Counted from the stretch's first letter, positions 45,657 through 55,028 are shown. The stretch: 64,000 nt of DNA from Bordetella genomosp. 9 (GCF_002119725.1 NZ_CP021109.1:3224001-3288000); one strand, 5' to 3'. Translations and numbers: made by a program. The notes: generated from the letters alone by a model not told the origin.

Positions 45657-47885
45657 CTACTTGCGGGTGGCCATCGTCACGCCGGGGACTTCGGCCAAGG
45701 CTTGCAGCGCCCGGGACAGCGCGTCGCCGCCATGGACTTCGACGGTAAAGATCATGTGCGCCAGCGAGTTGCGGCTCTGGGTGTTGACGCCGATCACATT
45801 CAGCCGCAAGCGGGCGAAGACTTCGGAAAGGTCACGCAGCAAGCCGGACCGGTCGTGCGCCCGCACGCTGATGTCCACGGGATAGACGGTATTGCCCGTG
45901 TCGCCCCAGGTGACTTCGATCACGCGTTCCGGCTCGCGCTCGGCCAGCGCCGCATAGCTGCGGCAGTCCGCGCGATGGATGGACACGCCGCGGCCCCGCG
46001 TAACGAAGCCGGCGATCGCATCGGGAGGCGCCGGCCGGCAGCAACGCGCGAGCTGGGTCATGAGCGAGCCCACGCCGACCACCAGCACGCCGCTCTTGCC
46101 GCCCTTTTCCGTGCTCTCGGCGCGGCTGGCATGCGTGACCACGCCGGGGTCCTCGGCGGGCGCGGCGGGCTGATTGAATACGGCGTCGATCTGGCGCAGG
46201 CTGAATTCGTCCTTGGCCGCGGCCACGTACAAATCGTCGGCGCGCGCGAAACCGAGTTGCTGCGCCAGCTGCTCCAGGTTCACCGCGGTTTTGCCCAGGC
46301 GCTGCAGCTCCTTTTCGACCAGCGCCTGTCCCTGGGTGATGCGCTGCTGCAGCTCGATTGCATTGAACCAGTTGCGCACCTTCGCTCGCGCCCGCGGACT
46401 GGCCAGGAATCCCAGCTGCGGATTCAACCAGTCGCGCGAGGGCCCGCCCGCCTTGGCGGCCACGATTTCCACCGTCTGGCCGGTGGCCAGCCGGGTCTGC
46501 AGCGGCACCATTTGCCCATCCACCCGTGCGCCCCGGCAGCGGTGCCCCAGATCGGTATGCAGGTGGTAGGCGAAATCCACCGGCGTCGCGCCGGCGGGAA
46601 GCTCGATCACGCGCGCCTGCGGAGTCAGCACATAGATGTGCTCGGCCGCCGCGCGCGGCGGCGCCGACGCTCCGGCCGCGGCGGGAGCGGCGTCCAGATC
46701 GGCATTCCAGGCCAGCAACTGCCGCATCCAGGACAATTGCCGGTCGTATTCGCTGGAGGCGGCCACCTGCCCGCCCTTGGCGCCGGCTTCCTTGTAGCGC
46801 CAGTGCGCGGCCATCCCGTATTCGGCGAACTGGTGCATTTCGCGCGTGCGGATCTGCACCTCGAAGGGCCTGCCGTCCGCGTCCGCCACAACCGTATGCA
46901 GTGACCGGTAGCCGTTGGGCTTGGGCCGCGAAATATAGTCGTCGAACTCCTCGGGCAACGGCGTCCAGAGCTCGTGCACCAGCGCCAGTGCGGCATAGCA
47001 GTCGCGCACGTCGTCCACGATGATGCGCAGCGCCCGCAAGTCGAACATCTGGCTGAAGTCGAGCTTCTTGATCCGCATCTTGTTCCAGATGCTGTAGATA
47101 TGCTTGGGGCGCCCGCTGACTTCGGCTTCGATCCCTGCCCTGCTCAGCGCTTCGCGCATGCGCGTCACCGCATCGGCGATGAAGGCCTCGCGCTCGACGC
47201 GCTTTTCTTCCAGCAGCCGGGCGATCTCTTTATAGCGTTCGCCGTCCAGGAAGCGGAAGGCCAGATCCTCCAGTTCCCACTTGAGCTGCCAGATCCCCAG
47301 GCGGTTGGCGAGCGGCGCATAAAGGTCCAGCGTTTCCTGTGCGATCACCGGCGGGCAGGCGAGCTTGGAGGCGGCATGCCAGCGCAGGCTTTGCAGGCGC
47401 GACGCCAGGCGCATGAGGACGATGCGCAGGTCGGCCGCCATGGCCAGCAGCATCTTGCGCTGCATTTCCTTTTGAGAGCCGGTATCCGCCGCGCTGTCGC
47501 TTGCGAGCCTGGCTACGGCGCCCAGGCGCAGCAAGGCCTGGGCGCCCTGGACCAGCCGGCCGATCTCCTGGCCGAATTCCGACACGATGGGATCGTGCTT
47601 GCCCGCAACCGGCGGCGCGCCGACATCCGTGGGGAGGGCCGCCAACACCGCCGCGGTGCGCGTGGCGCCGTCGGTGTGCAGGCCCGCCAGGATGCGGACC
47701 ACGCCCGCGGCATGCCCGGCCAGCGGTTCGCCGGTAAGCGCCAGCGCGTCGCCGAACCGCGGCGCGGCCCAATCGACCGCCTTCTGAAGACGGTCCCGCC
47801 ATTGCGGATCGAGACCGGCGGCCGCGTGCTCGAACCAGTCGGCATCGAAGGGCGTCGGGGTGTCGGAATCGGAAAGCGCTGGCAT
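45657..47885 (-). CDS. relA: RelA-type (p)ppGpp synthetase
   Basis: A 742-residue long RSH protein. The N-terminal HD-hydrolase region (about 1-200) has lost the HD motif (AALPTDV where active SpoT has HD), so it should not hydrolyse ppGpp. The synthetase domain has the RelA-type acidic motif EFDD at 313-316 in EFDDYISRPKPNGYRSLHT, rather than the RxKD of bifunctional enzymes. A TGS domain (about 415-480; ELPAGATPVDFAYHLHTDLG) and a C-terminal ACT domain (about 665-742) follow. It makes the alarmone on starved ribosomes. ATG 47885 is preferred. Confidence 0.93.
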   Translation of the reverse strand: MPALSDSDTPTPFDADWFEHAAAGLDPQWRDRLQKAVDWAAPRFGDALALTGEPLAGHAAGVVRILAGLHTDGATRTAAVLAALPTDVGAPPVAGKHDPIVSEFGQEIGRLVQGAQALLRLGAVARLASDSAADTGSQKEMQRKMLLAMAADLRIVLMRLASRLQSLRWHAASKLACPPVIAQETLDLYAPLANRLGIWQLKWELEDLAFRFLDGERYKEIARLLEEKRVEREAFIADAVTRMREALSRAGIEAEVSGRPKHIYSIWNKMRIKKLDFSQMFDLRALRIIVDDVRDCYAALALVHELWTPLPEEFDDYISRPKPNGYRSLHTVVADADGRPFEVQIRTREMHQFAEYGMAAHWRYKEAGAKGGQVAASSEYDRQLSWMRQLLAWNADLDAAPAAAGASAPPRAAAEHIYVLTPQARVIELPAGATPVDFAYHLHTDLGHRCRGARVDGQMVPLQTRLATGQTVEIVAAKAGGPSRDWLNPQLGFLASPRARAKVRNWFNAIELQQRITQGQALVEKELQRLGKTAVNLEQLAQQLGFARADDLYVAAAKDEFSLRQIDAVFNQPAAPAEDPGVVTHASRAESTEKGGKSGVLVVGVGSLMTQLARCCRPAPPDAIAGFVTRGRGVSIHRADCRSYAALAEREPERVIEVTWGDTGNTVYPVDISVRAHDRSGLLRDLSEVFARLRLNVIGVNTQSRNSLAHMIFTVEVHGGDALSRALQALAEVPGVTMATRK

Positions 47886-48097
47886 GGGCGCGGCAATAAA
47901 AACAGTTGGCGGCGGCGTATGCGCGTATGGGAATCCCGACACTCTACACTAGGCACTATGGACGCCAAAGGGTGTGGCGCATCCGCATGGGATCGGCGGC
48001 CAGGCGTTGCGGGCCGCGTGCAGCCGCTGTGAGCCGCCGGCACGATGCGGGCCGGGACCGACCCGCGCCCGCGCCATGGATTTTGGAGAATTCGACG

Positions 48098-48952
48098 ATG
48101 TTACGGTGGCTGCTTGGCCGCGGCGCGCCTGAGGCGCAGGTGGAAGCGATGGCGGCGCGCATCGCCCCTGCGCTTTGGGCCGAGGTGCTGGGGGCATACC
48201 CCTTTTTGCAAGGCCTGGATACGCAGGAACGGGAAGCGCTGCGCGCACGGGCAGCGTGGCTGCTGGCCAGCAAGACGATGAACGGCGCACGCGGTCTCGC
48301 GCTCACGGATTTCATGCGGCTGTCCATTGCCGCGCAGGCTGCCCTGCCCATCCTGAACCTGCCCACGTCTTTGTATGAAGGCTGGGACGAAATCATCGTG
48401 TACCCCGACGCCTTCATGATCCCCCGGCAACGCGAGGATGACATCGGCGTCGTGCACGAATACGTGGAAGACGCGGCGGGGGAAGCCTGGCATGGCGGCC
48501 CGGTCGTACTCTCCTGGGAGGATGCGCGTATCGCCGAGGGGGCCTTCAACGTCGTCATCCACGAGTTCGCCCACAAGCTCGACCTGGCGGGCGGCGATGC
48601 CGACGGCATGCCGAACCTGGCCGGCCGGCCCGATCTGCAGGCCCGTCTCTGGCGACGCGTACTGGACGACAGCCTGGCGCGCTACACCGAGGCGCTGGAC
48701 GCGGTAGAGGCATCCATTCCGGCCGACGTCGACCCCGAAGGACCGGAGGCCGACGCCTGGTACGGTCAGCTGCCCTTGGATCCGTACGCCGCCACGGACG
48801 AAAGCGAATTCTTTGCGGTCAGCAGCGAAACGTTTTTCGTGGACCCGGCGCCGCTGGCCGCGGCCCTGCCGGAATGGTACGGGCTGTTGCGCACGTACTA
48901 CCGGCAGGATCCGCTGGCGCGGCTGTCCGGGGAACCGCCGGAAATCAGTTGA
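48098..48952 (+). CDS. MtfA-like zinc peptidase (M90 family)
   Basis: A 284-residue cytosolic metalloprotease-like protein. The zinc site HEFAH is at H155 to H159 in VVIHEFAHKLDLAGG, and a later EFFAVSSETFF supplies the third ligand region. It resembles MtfA (YeeI), which binds the repressor Mlc and affects glucose uptake in E. coli; the role here is inferred only from family. It has a GGAG ribosome site and is divergent from relA. Its last 8 bp overlap the 3' end of the convergent RidA gene. Confidence 0.85.
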   Translation: MLRWLLGRGAPEAQVEAMAARIAPALWAEVLGAYPFLQGLDTQEREALRARAAWLLASKTMNGARGLALTDFMRLSIAAQAALPILNLPTSLYEGWDEIIVYPDAFMIPRQREDDIGVVHEYVEDAAGEAWHGGPVVLSWEDARIAEGAFNVVIHEFAHKLDLAGGDADGMPNLAGRPDLQARLWRRVLDDSLARYTEALDAVEASIPADVDPEGPEADAWYGQLPLDPYAATDESEFFAVSSETFFVDPAPLAAALPEWYGLLRTYYRQDPLARLSGEPPEIS

Positions 48953-49298
48953 CCGCGGCGGTCACGACGATCTCGACCTTGTAGTCGGGATTGGCCAGGC
49001 GGGCCTCCACGGTGGCGCGGGGAGGCGAATTGCCGGGCGCGACCCACGCGTCCCAAGCCTTGTTCATGTCGTCGAATTCCTTCATGTTGGCGACGAAAAT
49101 CTGCGCCATCAGGATTTTGGATTTGTCCGTGCCGGCATCCGCGAGCAGCCTGTCGATGGTCGCCAGCACCTGCTTCGTTTGGGTGGTCATGTCGGCCTTG
49201 GGGTCGTCAGGCACCTGACCCGCCAGATAGGCTACGCCGTTGTAGACCGCGACGTCGGACAGCCGCTTCTCGACGTTGATGCGCTTGATGGAGCTCAT
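48945..49298 (-). CDS. RidA-family protein (first copy)
   Basis: A 117-residue RidA/YjgF/Rid fold protein. It has VYNGVAYLAGQVPDD near residue 20, a central helix with TQTKQVLATIDRLLADAG, and NSPPRATVEARLANP with the conserved Arg of the family. Family members hydrolyse reactive enamines or imines made by PLP enzymes, or act as chaperones. A second, different RidA gene lies at 51512 in the transport cluster. It overlaps the convergent MtfA-like gene by 8 bp; the LysR gene upstream is 120 bp away in the same direction. Confidence 0.9.
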   Translation of the reverse strand: MSSIKRINVEKRLSDVAVYNGVAYLAGQVPDDPKADMTTQTKQVLATIDRLLADAGTDKSKILMAQIFVANMKEFDDMNKAWDAWVAPGNSPPRATVEARLANPDYKVEIVVTAAVN

Positions 49299-49418
49299 AC
49301 CAGTATCCTCGCGATGGAAGCCGGGCGGCGTACCGCCCGGCGGTGAAAATGACGGATTATCGCTGTCTTCTGCGCGTCAGGCCAGCGCCCTTGCCCGGCG
49401 TACGTGCGGCCCCGGAAG

Positions 49419-50330
49419 TCAACCGGCCGAGCGACCCTGGGCCGTGACGCGGCGCGGCACCCGGTGCAGATCGCGCAGGATATTCAGCATCAATTCGGCG
49501 CGATGGCTTAGCTGGCGCGAAGCCAGCGTGACGGCGCATCCGATGTGCGAATAGCGCACGCCACGCGCGGCCGGCTGCAGACCGAATCTGCCCTGAAGCA
49601 ATTCGCCATAGTGGCTGGGCAACAGGCCCTGGTAGTAGCCCGTGGCGACCATCGCCCCAACCGCGTCCAGTCCGCCGACCTCCGGTCCCCGCTCATAGCG
49701 GCCCGTCGCGAGCGCCCGCTCCACGTGCGGGTGAGAGCGGTAGACCAGCGGCAGCCTGGCCTGCTCGCGCGCCGCGGATATCCGCCGCGACACGTATACG
49801 CGGTGCGTCTCGCGGTACAGCGGCAGGTAATTGAAATCCCTATCCTCGCTGTACTTGCCGCGGATCGCGATGTCGATGCGCTGCGTATGCAGCGCATGAT
49901 CGAGCTCCTTGAAGGACATCACCAGGATCTCCGGCTGCACGTTCGGGGCCTGGCGGTGCAGTTCGCCCAAGGCTTCCGGAAGATGGCATTCAGGGTGCGT
50001 CAGCGTATGTTCGCCCAGCCCGATGGCGAGCGGACCGGACAACACGCCATGGGCCGCATCGACCTCCGGCCGGATCCGGGCCAGTGCGCGCAGCGCGGTG
50101 GTCGCCAGCCGAAGCGCGACCACGCCCTCGGCGGTCAGGCGAAAGCCGCCGGGTCCGCGCTCGCACAGCCGCACGCCCAGGTGCGCTTCGACATCCCGGA
50201 TATGGCGGCTGATCGACGCCTTCGACATGAGAAGGCGCCGCTCCGCGGCCGCGAATCCGCCGGCCTCCGCCACATGACAGAACACGCGCAGCGAACGAAG
50301 GTTGCGTTCGTCGAAATCCAGTTTGAGCAT
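49419..50330 (-). CDS. LysR-family regulator of the ureohydrolase/ABC cluster
   Basis: A 303-residue LysR regulator. The helix-turn-helix lies at about 17-60 (AEAGGFAAAERRLLMSKASISRHIRDVEAHLG). The effector domain has LSGPLAIGLGEHTLTHPEC near 95 and IDIAIRGKYSEDRDFNYLPL near 150. It is divergent from the ureohydrolase gene, with 177 bp between that hold an AT-rich palindrome, the usual layout of a LysR activator and its target operon. It belongs to the branch that controls amino-acid or amine catabolism, by inference from the neighbours. Confidence 0.88.
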   Translation of the reverse strand: MLKLDFDERNLRSLRVFCHVAEAGGFAAAERRLLMSKASISRHIRDVEAHLGVRLCERGPGGFRLTAEGVVALRLATTALRALARIRPEVDAAHGVLSGPLAIGLGEHTLTHPECHLPEALGELHRQAPNVQPEILVMSFKELDHALHTQRIDIAIRGKYSEDRDFNYLPLYRETHRVYVSRRISAAREQARLPLVYRSHPHVERALATGRYERGPEVGGLDAVGAMVATGYYQGLLPSHYGELLQGRFGLQPAARGVRYSHIGCAVTLASRQLSHRAELMLNILRDLHRVPRRVTAQGRSAG

Positions 50331-50410
50331 GAAGACGCGAGCCCTGAAAGTGGGAGGACGACCCTCGGGTAAACCCGGTGGAAAGTTCCGTTATTCGATA
50401 CCTACCGCAC

Positions 50411-50425
50411 AAAAATATCATTTTT
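50411..50425. promoter_or_regulatory. AT-rich palindrome, candidate LysR operator
   Basis: AAAAAT-ATC-ATTTTT, a perfect 6-bp inverted repeat in a very GC-rich genome, lies between the divergent LysR and ureohydrolase genes. The T-N11-A LysR pattern fits inside it. It is just upstream of a possible promoter. Confidence 0.5.
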
Positions 50426-50450
50426 CAAGCCCATGGCGCGCCCTTAGAGT
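50422..50450 (+). promoter_or_regulatory. Possible sigma-70 promoter for the ureohydrolase operon
   Basis: TTTTCA (50422-50427), 17-bp spacer, TAGAGT (50445-50450). Both boxes deviate from consensus, so activation by the LysR protein would be needed. The start codon at 50508 has no evident Shine-Dalgarno site. Confidence 0.3.
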
Positions 50451-50507
50451 AGCCGCAACACACATCGGAACCCCACACGCCGGGCCCCCTCGCCCCACAT
50501 CTCTCAC

Positions 50508-51479
50508 ATGGCCAAACTCCCTCTTACCGTTGCCCCGAAGACCGGACACAAGACATTGCTGTATTCGGAACTCGTCACCGAACTGCAAGGCTTGAAGGCG
50601 GACATTGCCGTGCTGGGCATGCCTTTCGGCTCGCCCTATACCCCCCAGGCCTTCGGCAACGACCAAACCCGCGCGCCGCAAGCCCTGCGCGAGGTCACCG
50701 ACCGCATGGTGCGCGCGCCCGAACACTACGACTTCGATATCGACGGCCCCTTGCTGCAAGGCCGATCGGACATCCGTTTCGTGGACTGCGGCGACGTCAT
50801 GCCCGATACGCAGATCCCGGGCGAGCACTACCGCCGCTGCGAACAAGCCGTGCGCCATATCCTGCGCGGGGGAGGACTGCCGATCGTGCTGGGCGGGGAC
50901 CACGGCATCACCAATCCCGTGCTGCGCGCCTACGAGGAACTCGGCAAGGAGATCACGCTGGTGCACGTCGACGCCCACCTGGACTGGCGCGACGAGGTCA
51001 ATGGCGTGCGCGACGGCCTGTCCAGCCCGATCCGCCGCGCATCGGAATTGCCGTATGTGGGCAAGATCATCCAGATCGGCCTGCGCGCCCAGGGCAGCGG
51101 CCGGCCCGCCGATTTCGAGGCCGCCAAGGCCTACGGCGCCGAACTGATTACGGCGTATGAGCTGCACGACATCGGCATGGACGCCGTCCTGGCGCGCATT
51201 CCGGACGGCGGCAATTACTACCTTTCGATCGACGCCGATGGCATGGATCCCACGGTGATGCCGGCGGTAGATGGCCCGGCGCCCGGCGGCGTGACCTTCC
51301 CGCAAGCGCGCAAGCTGATTCACGGACTGGTGCGCAAGGGCCGCGTGGTGGGCATGGACATCGTGGAAATCCAGCCTTCCAAGGACACGGCCACCCGCCT
51401 GACCTGCGTGACCGCGGGGCGCCTGATCGTCAACCTGATAGGCAGCACCATCCGCGCCGGCTACTTCGACCGGGCCTGA
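50508..51479 (+). CDS. Ureohydrolase (arginase/agmatinase) family enzyme with altered active-site loop
   Basis: A 323-residue binuclear-metal ureohydrolase fold. Metal ligands are all present: H132 in GGDHGIT, D155, H157 and D159 in VDAHLDW, and D242 and D244 in SIDADGMDP, plus E287. But the loop that in agmatinase reads HGTPFRRA is here RDGLSSPIRRA (168-178), so the conserved substrate-side His is replaced. The enzyme therefore likely cleaves a guanidino or amidino compound other than agmatine or arginine, or has a different reaction. It is the first gene of the operon with RidA, an ABC importer, MmgE/PrpD and a deacylase. Confidence 0.82.
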   Translation: MAKLPLTVAPKTGHKTLLYSELVTELQGLKADIAVLGMPFGSPYTPQAFGNDQTRAPQALREVTDRMVRAPEHYDFDIDGPLLQGRSDIRFVDCGDVMPDTQIPGEHYRRCEQAVRHILRGGGLPIVLGGDHGITNPVLRAYEELGKEITLVHVDAHLDWRDEVNGVRDGLSSPIRRASELPYVGKIIQIGLRAQGSGRPADFEAAKAYGAELITAYELHDIGMDAVLARIPDGGNYYLSIDADGMDPTVMPAVDGPAPGGVTFPQARKLIHGLVRKGRVVGMDIVEIQPSKDTATRLTCVTAGRLIVNLIGSTIRAGYFDRA

Positions 51480-51511
51480 CCGCCTTCCTCAACCCAACCA
51501 AAGCGATCCAG

Positions 51512-51925
51512 ATGGCACACACCCGCATCCGCAAATTCAACACGCGCGATACCTACCCCGAACAGAAGATCGACAACGATCTATGCCAGGCGGTCGTGGC
51601 GCGCGGCACCACCGTCTTCCTGCGCGGCCAGATCGGCCAGGACCTGGACACGTCGGAATGCGTCTGCATCGGCGACGTCGCCGGCCAGGCCGAGCAGGCA
51701 ATGAAGAACATCGATATGCTTTTGAAGGAAGCTGGCAGCCAGCTCGACCACATCTGCAAGCTCACCATCTACATCACCGATCCGCGTTACCGCGAAGCGG
51801 TCTACAACGTGGTGGGAAAATGGCTGAAGGGCGTCTATCCCGTCTCCACGGGCATCGTCATCAGCGCCTTCGCCCGCACCGAATACCTGGTCGAGATCGA
51901 CGCGACAGCCGTCATTCCCGACTGA
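51512..51925 (+). CDS. RidA-family protein (second copy)
   Basis: A 137-residue Rid protein, about 33 bp after the ureohydrolase. It has TVFLRGQIGQDLDT near residue 35, GQAEQAMKNIDMLLKEAG, and a C-terminal YLVEIDATAVIPD. The Arg of the enamine-deaminase site is not where canonical RidA has it (VSTGIVISAFARTEYLVEI instead of RxxVE...), so it may be one of the Rid1-7 subgroups with another role. In this operon it probably handles a reactive intermediate made by a neighbour enzyme or assists its hydrolysis. Confidence 0.85.
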   Translation: MAHTRIRKFNTRDTYPEQKIDNDLCQAVVARGTTVFLRGQIGQDLDTSECVCIGDVAGQAEQAMKNIDMLLKEAGSQLDHICKLTIYITDPRYREAVYNVVGKWLKGVYPVSTGIVISAFARTEYLVEIDATAVIPD

Positions 51926-52062
51926 TCCGCAAAGAGGAGGCCCCAGCCTCCCGCAGCATGACCCTCAAGGGGAAGCCGAGGAGTCACACAGCCGCGCCGC
52001 GACACCCGTATCCGGGGTCGCGGTGCATCGACTTTTGACGGCAGTTTTGAAAGGACTACGCC

Positions 52063-52848
52063 ATGCATATCAAGAAATGGATACTCGGGGCTGTAACCGT
52101 ATTTTCTTGTGCCATGAGCCTGTCGGCCCGCGCAGCCGACCTGCTCGACGAAATCATCCAGCGCGGCACGATCCGGGTGGCCGTGCCCACCGATTACCCG
52201 CCTTTCGGCTTCGTCGGACCGGACATGAAGGCCCAGGGCCTGGACGTCGACATGGCCAACCTGATCGGCCAGAAGCTGGGCGTGAAGGTCGAACTGGTTC
52301 CGGTCACCGCCCCCAACCGCGTGCCCTACCTGCAAACCGGCAAGACGGATCTCACCATCTCGTCCTTGGGCAAGACCGCCGAGCGCGCGCAGGTGATCGA
52401 TTTCAGCATTGCCTACGCGCCCTTCTTCGATGCCATCTTCGGCGCCAAGGGCAACCCCGCGAAGACCCACGCCGATCTGGCCGGCAAGGTGATTGCCGTG
52501 ACGCGCGGCTCCATGCAGGACCAGGAGCTGCAGGACCTGGCGCCCAAGGCCATCGTGCAGCGGTACGAAGACAACAACAGCACCATTGCGGCCTTCCTCT
52601 CCGGCCAGACGGAGTTCTTCGCCAGCGGTACGCCCGTGGCCGCGGCCCTGACGCAGCGCAATCCCAAGCTGGACATGGCCTTGAAAGTCGTGCTGGCCAA
52701 CTCGCCCTGCTACATCGGCGTGCGCAAGGGGCAGCCGAAACTCCTGGCCAAGGTCAACGACATCATCCGCGATGCCAAGCGCAGCGGCAAGATCGACGAG
52801 TTGTCCGTGCGCTGGATGGGCGCGCCGGCCGGCGACCTGCCTGAATAA
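52063..52848 (+). CDS. Periplasmic amino-acid-type binding protein of ABC importer
   Basis: A 261-residue family-3 solute-binding protein. Signal peptide residues 1-24 (cleavage near SARAADLLDE). The first domain shows IRVAVPTDYPPFGFVGPDMK, DVDMANLIGQKLGVKVEL and KTDLTISSLGKTAERA, the classic amino-acid/polar-ligand pattern, with the ligand-binding Arg/Asp region in between. It should deliver the cluster's substrate to the two permeases and ATPase downstream. The MmgE/PrpD gene follows after 84 bp. Confidence 0.92.
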   Translation: MHIKKWILGAVTVFSCAMSLSARAADLLDEIIQRGTIRVAVPTDYPPFGFVGPDMKAQGLDVDMANLIGQKLGVKVELVPVTAPNRVPYLQTGKTDLTISSLGKTAERAQVIDFSIAYAPFFDAIFGAKGNPAKTHADLAGKVIAVTRGSMQDQELQDLAPKAIVQRYEDNNSTIAAFLSGQTEFFASGTPVAAALTQRNPKLDMALKVVLANSPCYIGVRKGQPKLLAKVNDIIRDAKRSGKIDELSVRWMGAPAGDLPE

Positions 52849-52932
52849 GAAAGCCCCGGCGCCCCTCCGGGCGCACGGATCGCGGAACACCGCACGGCGC
52901 GACCGCGCGCGCCGGCGGACAAGGGGATACGC

Positions 52933-54354
52933 GTGCACACCGATACCATGACAACGAGCATGGCGTTGGCGCAATGGGTGGACGGTCTGGCGTCCGCGCA
53001 TATACCGCCCGCCGTGCGGCAGGTTGCCACGACCTGCATTCTGGACACCCTGGCGGTCGCCGTGGCGGGCGCCGCCACGCCGGCGGCGCGCGCGGCGCTG
53101 GCCCTCTGCCCCAACGCCGCAACGGGTCCCTGCACCATTCTGGGGCGGACCGACGTCGCGGCGGACGCGCCGCTGGCCGCCTTCGTCAACGCCACGGCCG
53201 CGCACGCCCTGGACTTCGATGACAACTGCTACGCCGGGTTCGTCCATGGATCAGCGGTCATCGTGCCCGCCCTCCTGGCCTGCGCCGAATCCATGGATGC
53301 CACCGGAGAACAGACGGTGACAGCCCTGGTGGCCGGCGCGGAATGCGAGTACGCGATTGGCGCTGCCACGCAGGGGCGGCTTTACGAACGCGGCTGGTGG
53401 ACCACCGGCGTGCTGGGCCCTATCGGCGCGGCCATGGCGGCTGCCAAGCTCTTCCGGCTGGATCCCGCGCGGACACGGGAAGCGCTGGCGCTCGCGGTCA
53501 GCATGGCGTCGGGAACCAAGTCCTGCTTCGGGTCGGACGCCAAACCGCTGATGGCGGGCAAGGCCGCGCAGGCCGGCGTGCAAAGCGCCTGCCTGGCGCA
53601 GGCGGGCGCCACAGGACCGGCCGATCCCTTCGGCGCCCCGAGCGGCTTTGCCGCCCGCTTCAATGAGGGCGTCTTCGATGGGAGCGCGTTGGCTTCGCTG
53701 GGCCGGTCCTGGTACTTGCTAGAACCCGGGGTGGACGTCAAGCGCATCCCGGTATGCCTGTCGTCGCACGCAGCGGTCGACGCGCTGCGCGCGCTGATGG
53801 CGCGGCACCGCTTCCAGGCGTCCGACGTAAAGCGTGTGACTTGCGACGTCCCTCCCATCGTTGCCGCCAATCTGGTTCACGCCATGCCGGCCACGCCCGG
53901 GCAGGCGCGCTTCAGCATGCCGTTTGCCATCGCCATGACGCTGCTCGATCCCGACTGGGGCCTGGCCGCGCTGCATCCCGCGCAACTGGCGCGCGACGAC
54001 CTGCGCTGCCTGATGCGGGTGGTCCACATGGAAACCGGCCCCGCGTGGAATGACGCGAAGCGCCGCAGCGCCGCGCCCGAAGGCGCGGTCGTGCGCGTAA
54101 CGCTGACCAATGGCGCGGTCTTGGAGGCCAGCCGCGACAAGGCGGCGGGCAGCGCCGCCGCGCCCCTGCCGGAGGCCGCGGTGTCACGCAAATTCCACGA
54201 CTGCACCGCCCCCGTTATCGGCGCGCGGCACGCGGCGACGCTGCTGGCGCGCCTGCGTTCGCTCGACGGCCCGGAACCTATCCGGGCGGTTTTCGACATC
54301 CTGCGCACCCGCAAGTTGGCCGCGGCGCCGGGAATCGGAGAAGGGGAATCCTGA
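52933..54354 (+). CDS. MmgE/PrpD-family enzyme
   Basis: A 473-residue protein of the MmgE/PrpD superfamily, which includes 2-methylcitrate dehydratase, cis-aconitate decarboxylase and iminodisuccinate epimerase. It has the family DTLAVAVAG start region, AHALDFDDNCYAGFVHGSAV near residue 90, and DVKRIPVCLSSHAAVD near 275. A GTG start at 52933 has AAGGGG upstream; ATG 52948 is possible. It is flanked by binding protein and permease genes, and its stop overlaps the permease start (TGATG). Its reaction here is unknown; a dehydration, isomerisation or decarboxylation of the catabolic product is plausible. Confidence 0.85.
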   Translation: MHTDTMTTSMALAQWVDGLASAHIPPAVRQVATTCILDTLAVAVAGAATPAARAALALCPNAATGPCTILGRTDVAADAPLAAFVNATAAHALDFDDNCYAGFVHGSAVIVPALLACAESMDATGEQTVTALVAGAECEYAIGAATQGRLYERGWWTTGVLGPIGAAMAAAKLFRLDPARTREALALAVSMASGTKSCFGSDAKPLMAGKAAQAGVQSACLAQAGATGPADPFGAPSGFAARFNEGVFDGSALASLGRSWYLLEPGVDVKRIPVCLSSHAAVDALRALMARHRFQASDVKRVTCDVPPIVAANLVHAMPATPGQARFSMPFAIAMTLLDPDWGLAALHPAQLARDDLRCLMRVVHMETGPAWNDAKRRSAAPEGAVVRVTLTNGAVLEASRDKAAGSAAAPLPEAAVSRKFHDCTAPVIGARHAATLLARLRSLDGPEPIRAVFDILRTRKLAAAPGIGEGES

Positions 54355-55028
54355 TGCTGCATTTTTCCAGCGTGCTCGCTTCCTGGCCCGTATTCCTGAG
54401 CGGGCTCGCGATCACGGTTCTCTTGACGCTTTTGTCCTGCTCCCTCGGTACGCTGCTGGGCATCGGCTGCGCCTGGTGCCGGGTGTACGGTTCGCGCCCC
54501 CTGCGCGTTGCCGTGGCGTGCTACGTGGAGTTCTTTCGCAACACGCCTTTCATCGTGCAGATCTTTTTCATTTACTTCGGCCTTCCGGCCATCGGCCTGC
54601 GCTTCGCCAGCCTGCCCGCGGCCATCCTGGCGCTCACCATCAATCTGGGCGCCTACGCCTGCGAGATCGTGCGCGCCGGCATCGAAGCCACGCCGCGCGG
54701 CCAGATCGAAGCGGCGCAGTGTCTCAGCCTGAACCGCTGGCAGGTCTTCACGCGCGTGGTGCTGCCGCCCGCCATGTCGCGTGTCTGGCCCGCGCTGACG
54801 AGCCAGCTGGTCATCATCATGCTCGCGACGGCCGTCTGCAGCCTTGTTTCGACGGCGGAGCTGTCGTACGTCACCAACCGCATCGCCGCGCAGACGTTCC
54901 GCCAGTTCGAGTCGTACATCGTGGTCACGGCGCTATACCCGGTGCTATCCATTTGCTTCCGGCGCCTGCTGCAATGGCTGGGCCCGCGATTCCTGTTCGG
55001 CTGCGCGCCCCTGGGAGCCAACCGATGA
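54354..55028 (+). CDS. ABC importer permease, amino-acid (HisM/GlnP) type, subunit 1
   Basis: A 224-residue inner-membrane permease with about five helices. ITVLLTLLSCSLGTLLGIG opens the first helices, and YVEFFRNTPFIVQIFFIYFG is the family hallmark. The cytoplasmic EAA loop is in EIVRAGIEATPRGQIEAAQ. It overlaps the MmgE/PrpD stop by 1 bp and the second permease by 4 bp (ATGA), so all are one transcript. Confidence 0.93.
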   Translation: MLHFSSVLASWPVFLSGLAITVLLTLLSCSLGTLLGIGCAWCRVYGSRPLRVAVACYVEFFRNTPFIVQIFFIYFGLPAIGLRFASLPAAILALTINLGAYACEIVRAGIEATPRGQIEAAQCLSLNRWQVFTRVVLPPAMSRVWPALTSQLVIIMLATAVCSLVSTAELSYVTNRIAAQTFRQFESYIVVTALYPVLSICFRRLLQWLGPRFLFGCAPLGANR

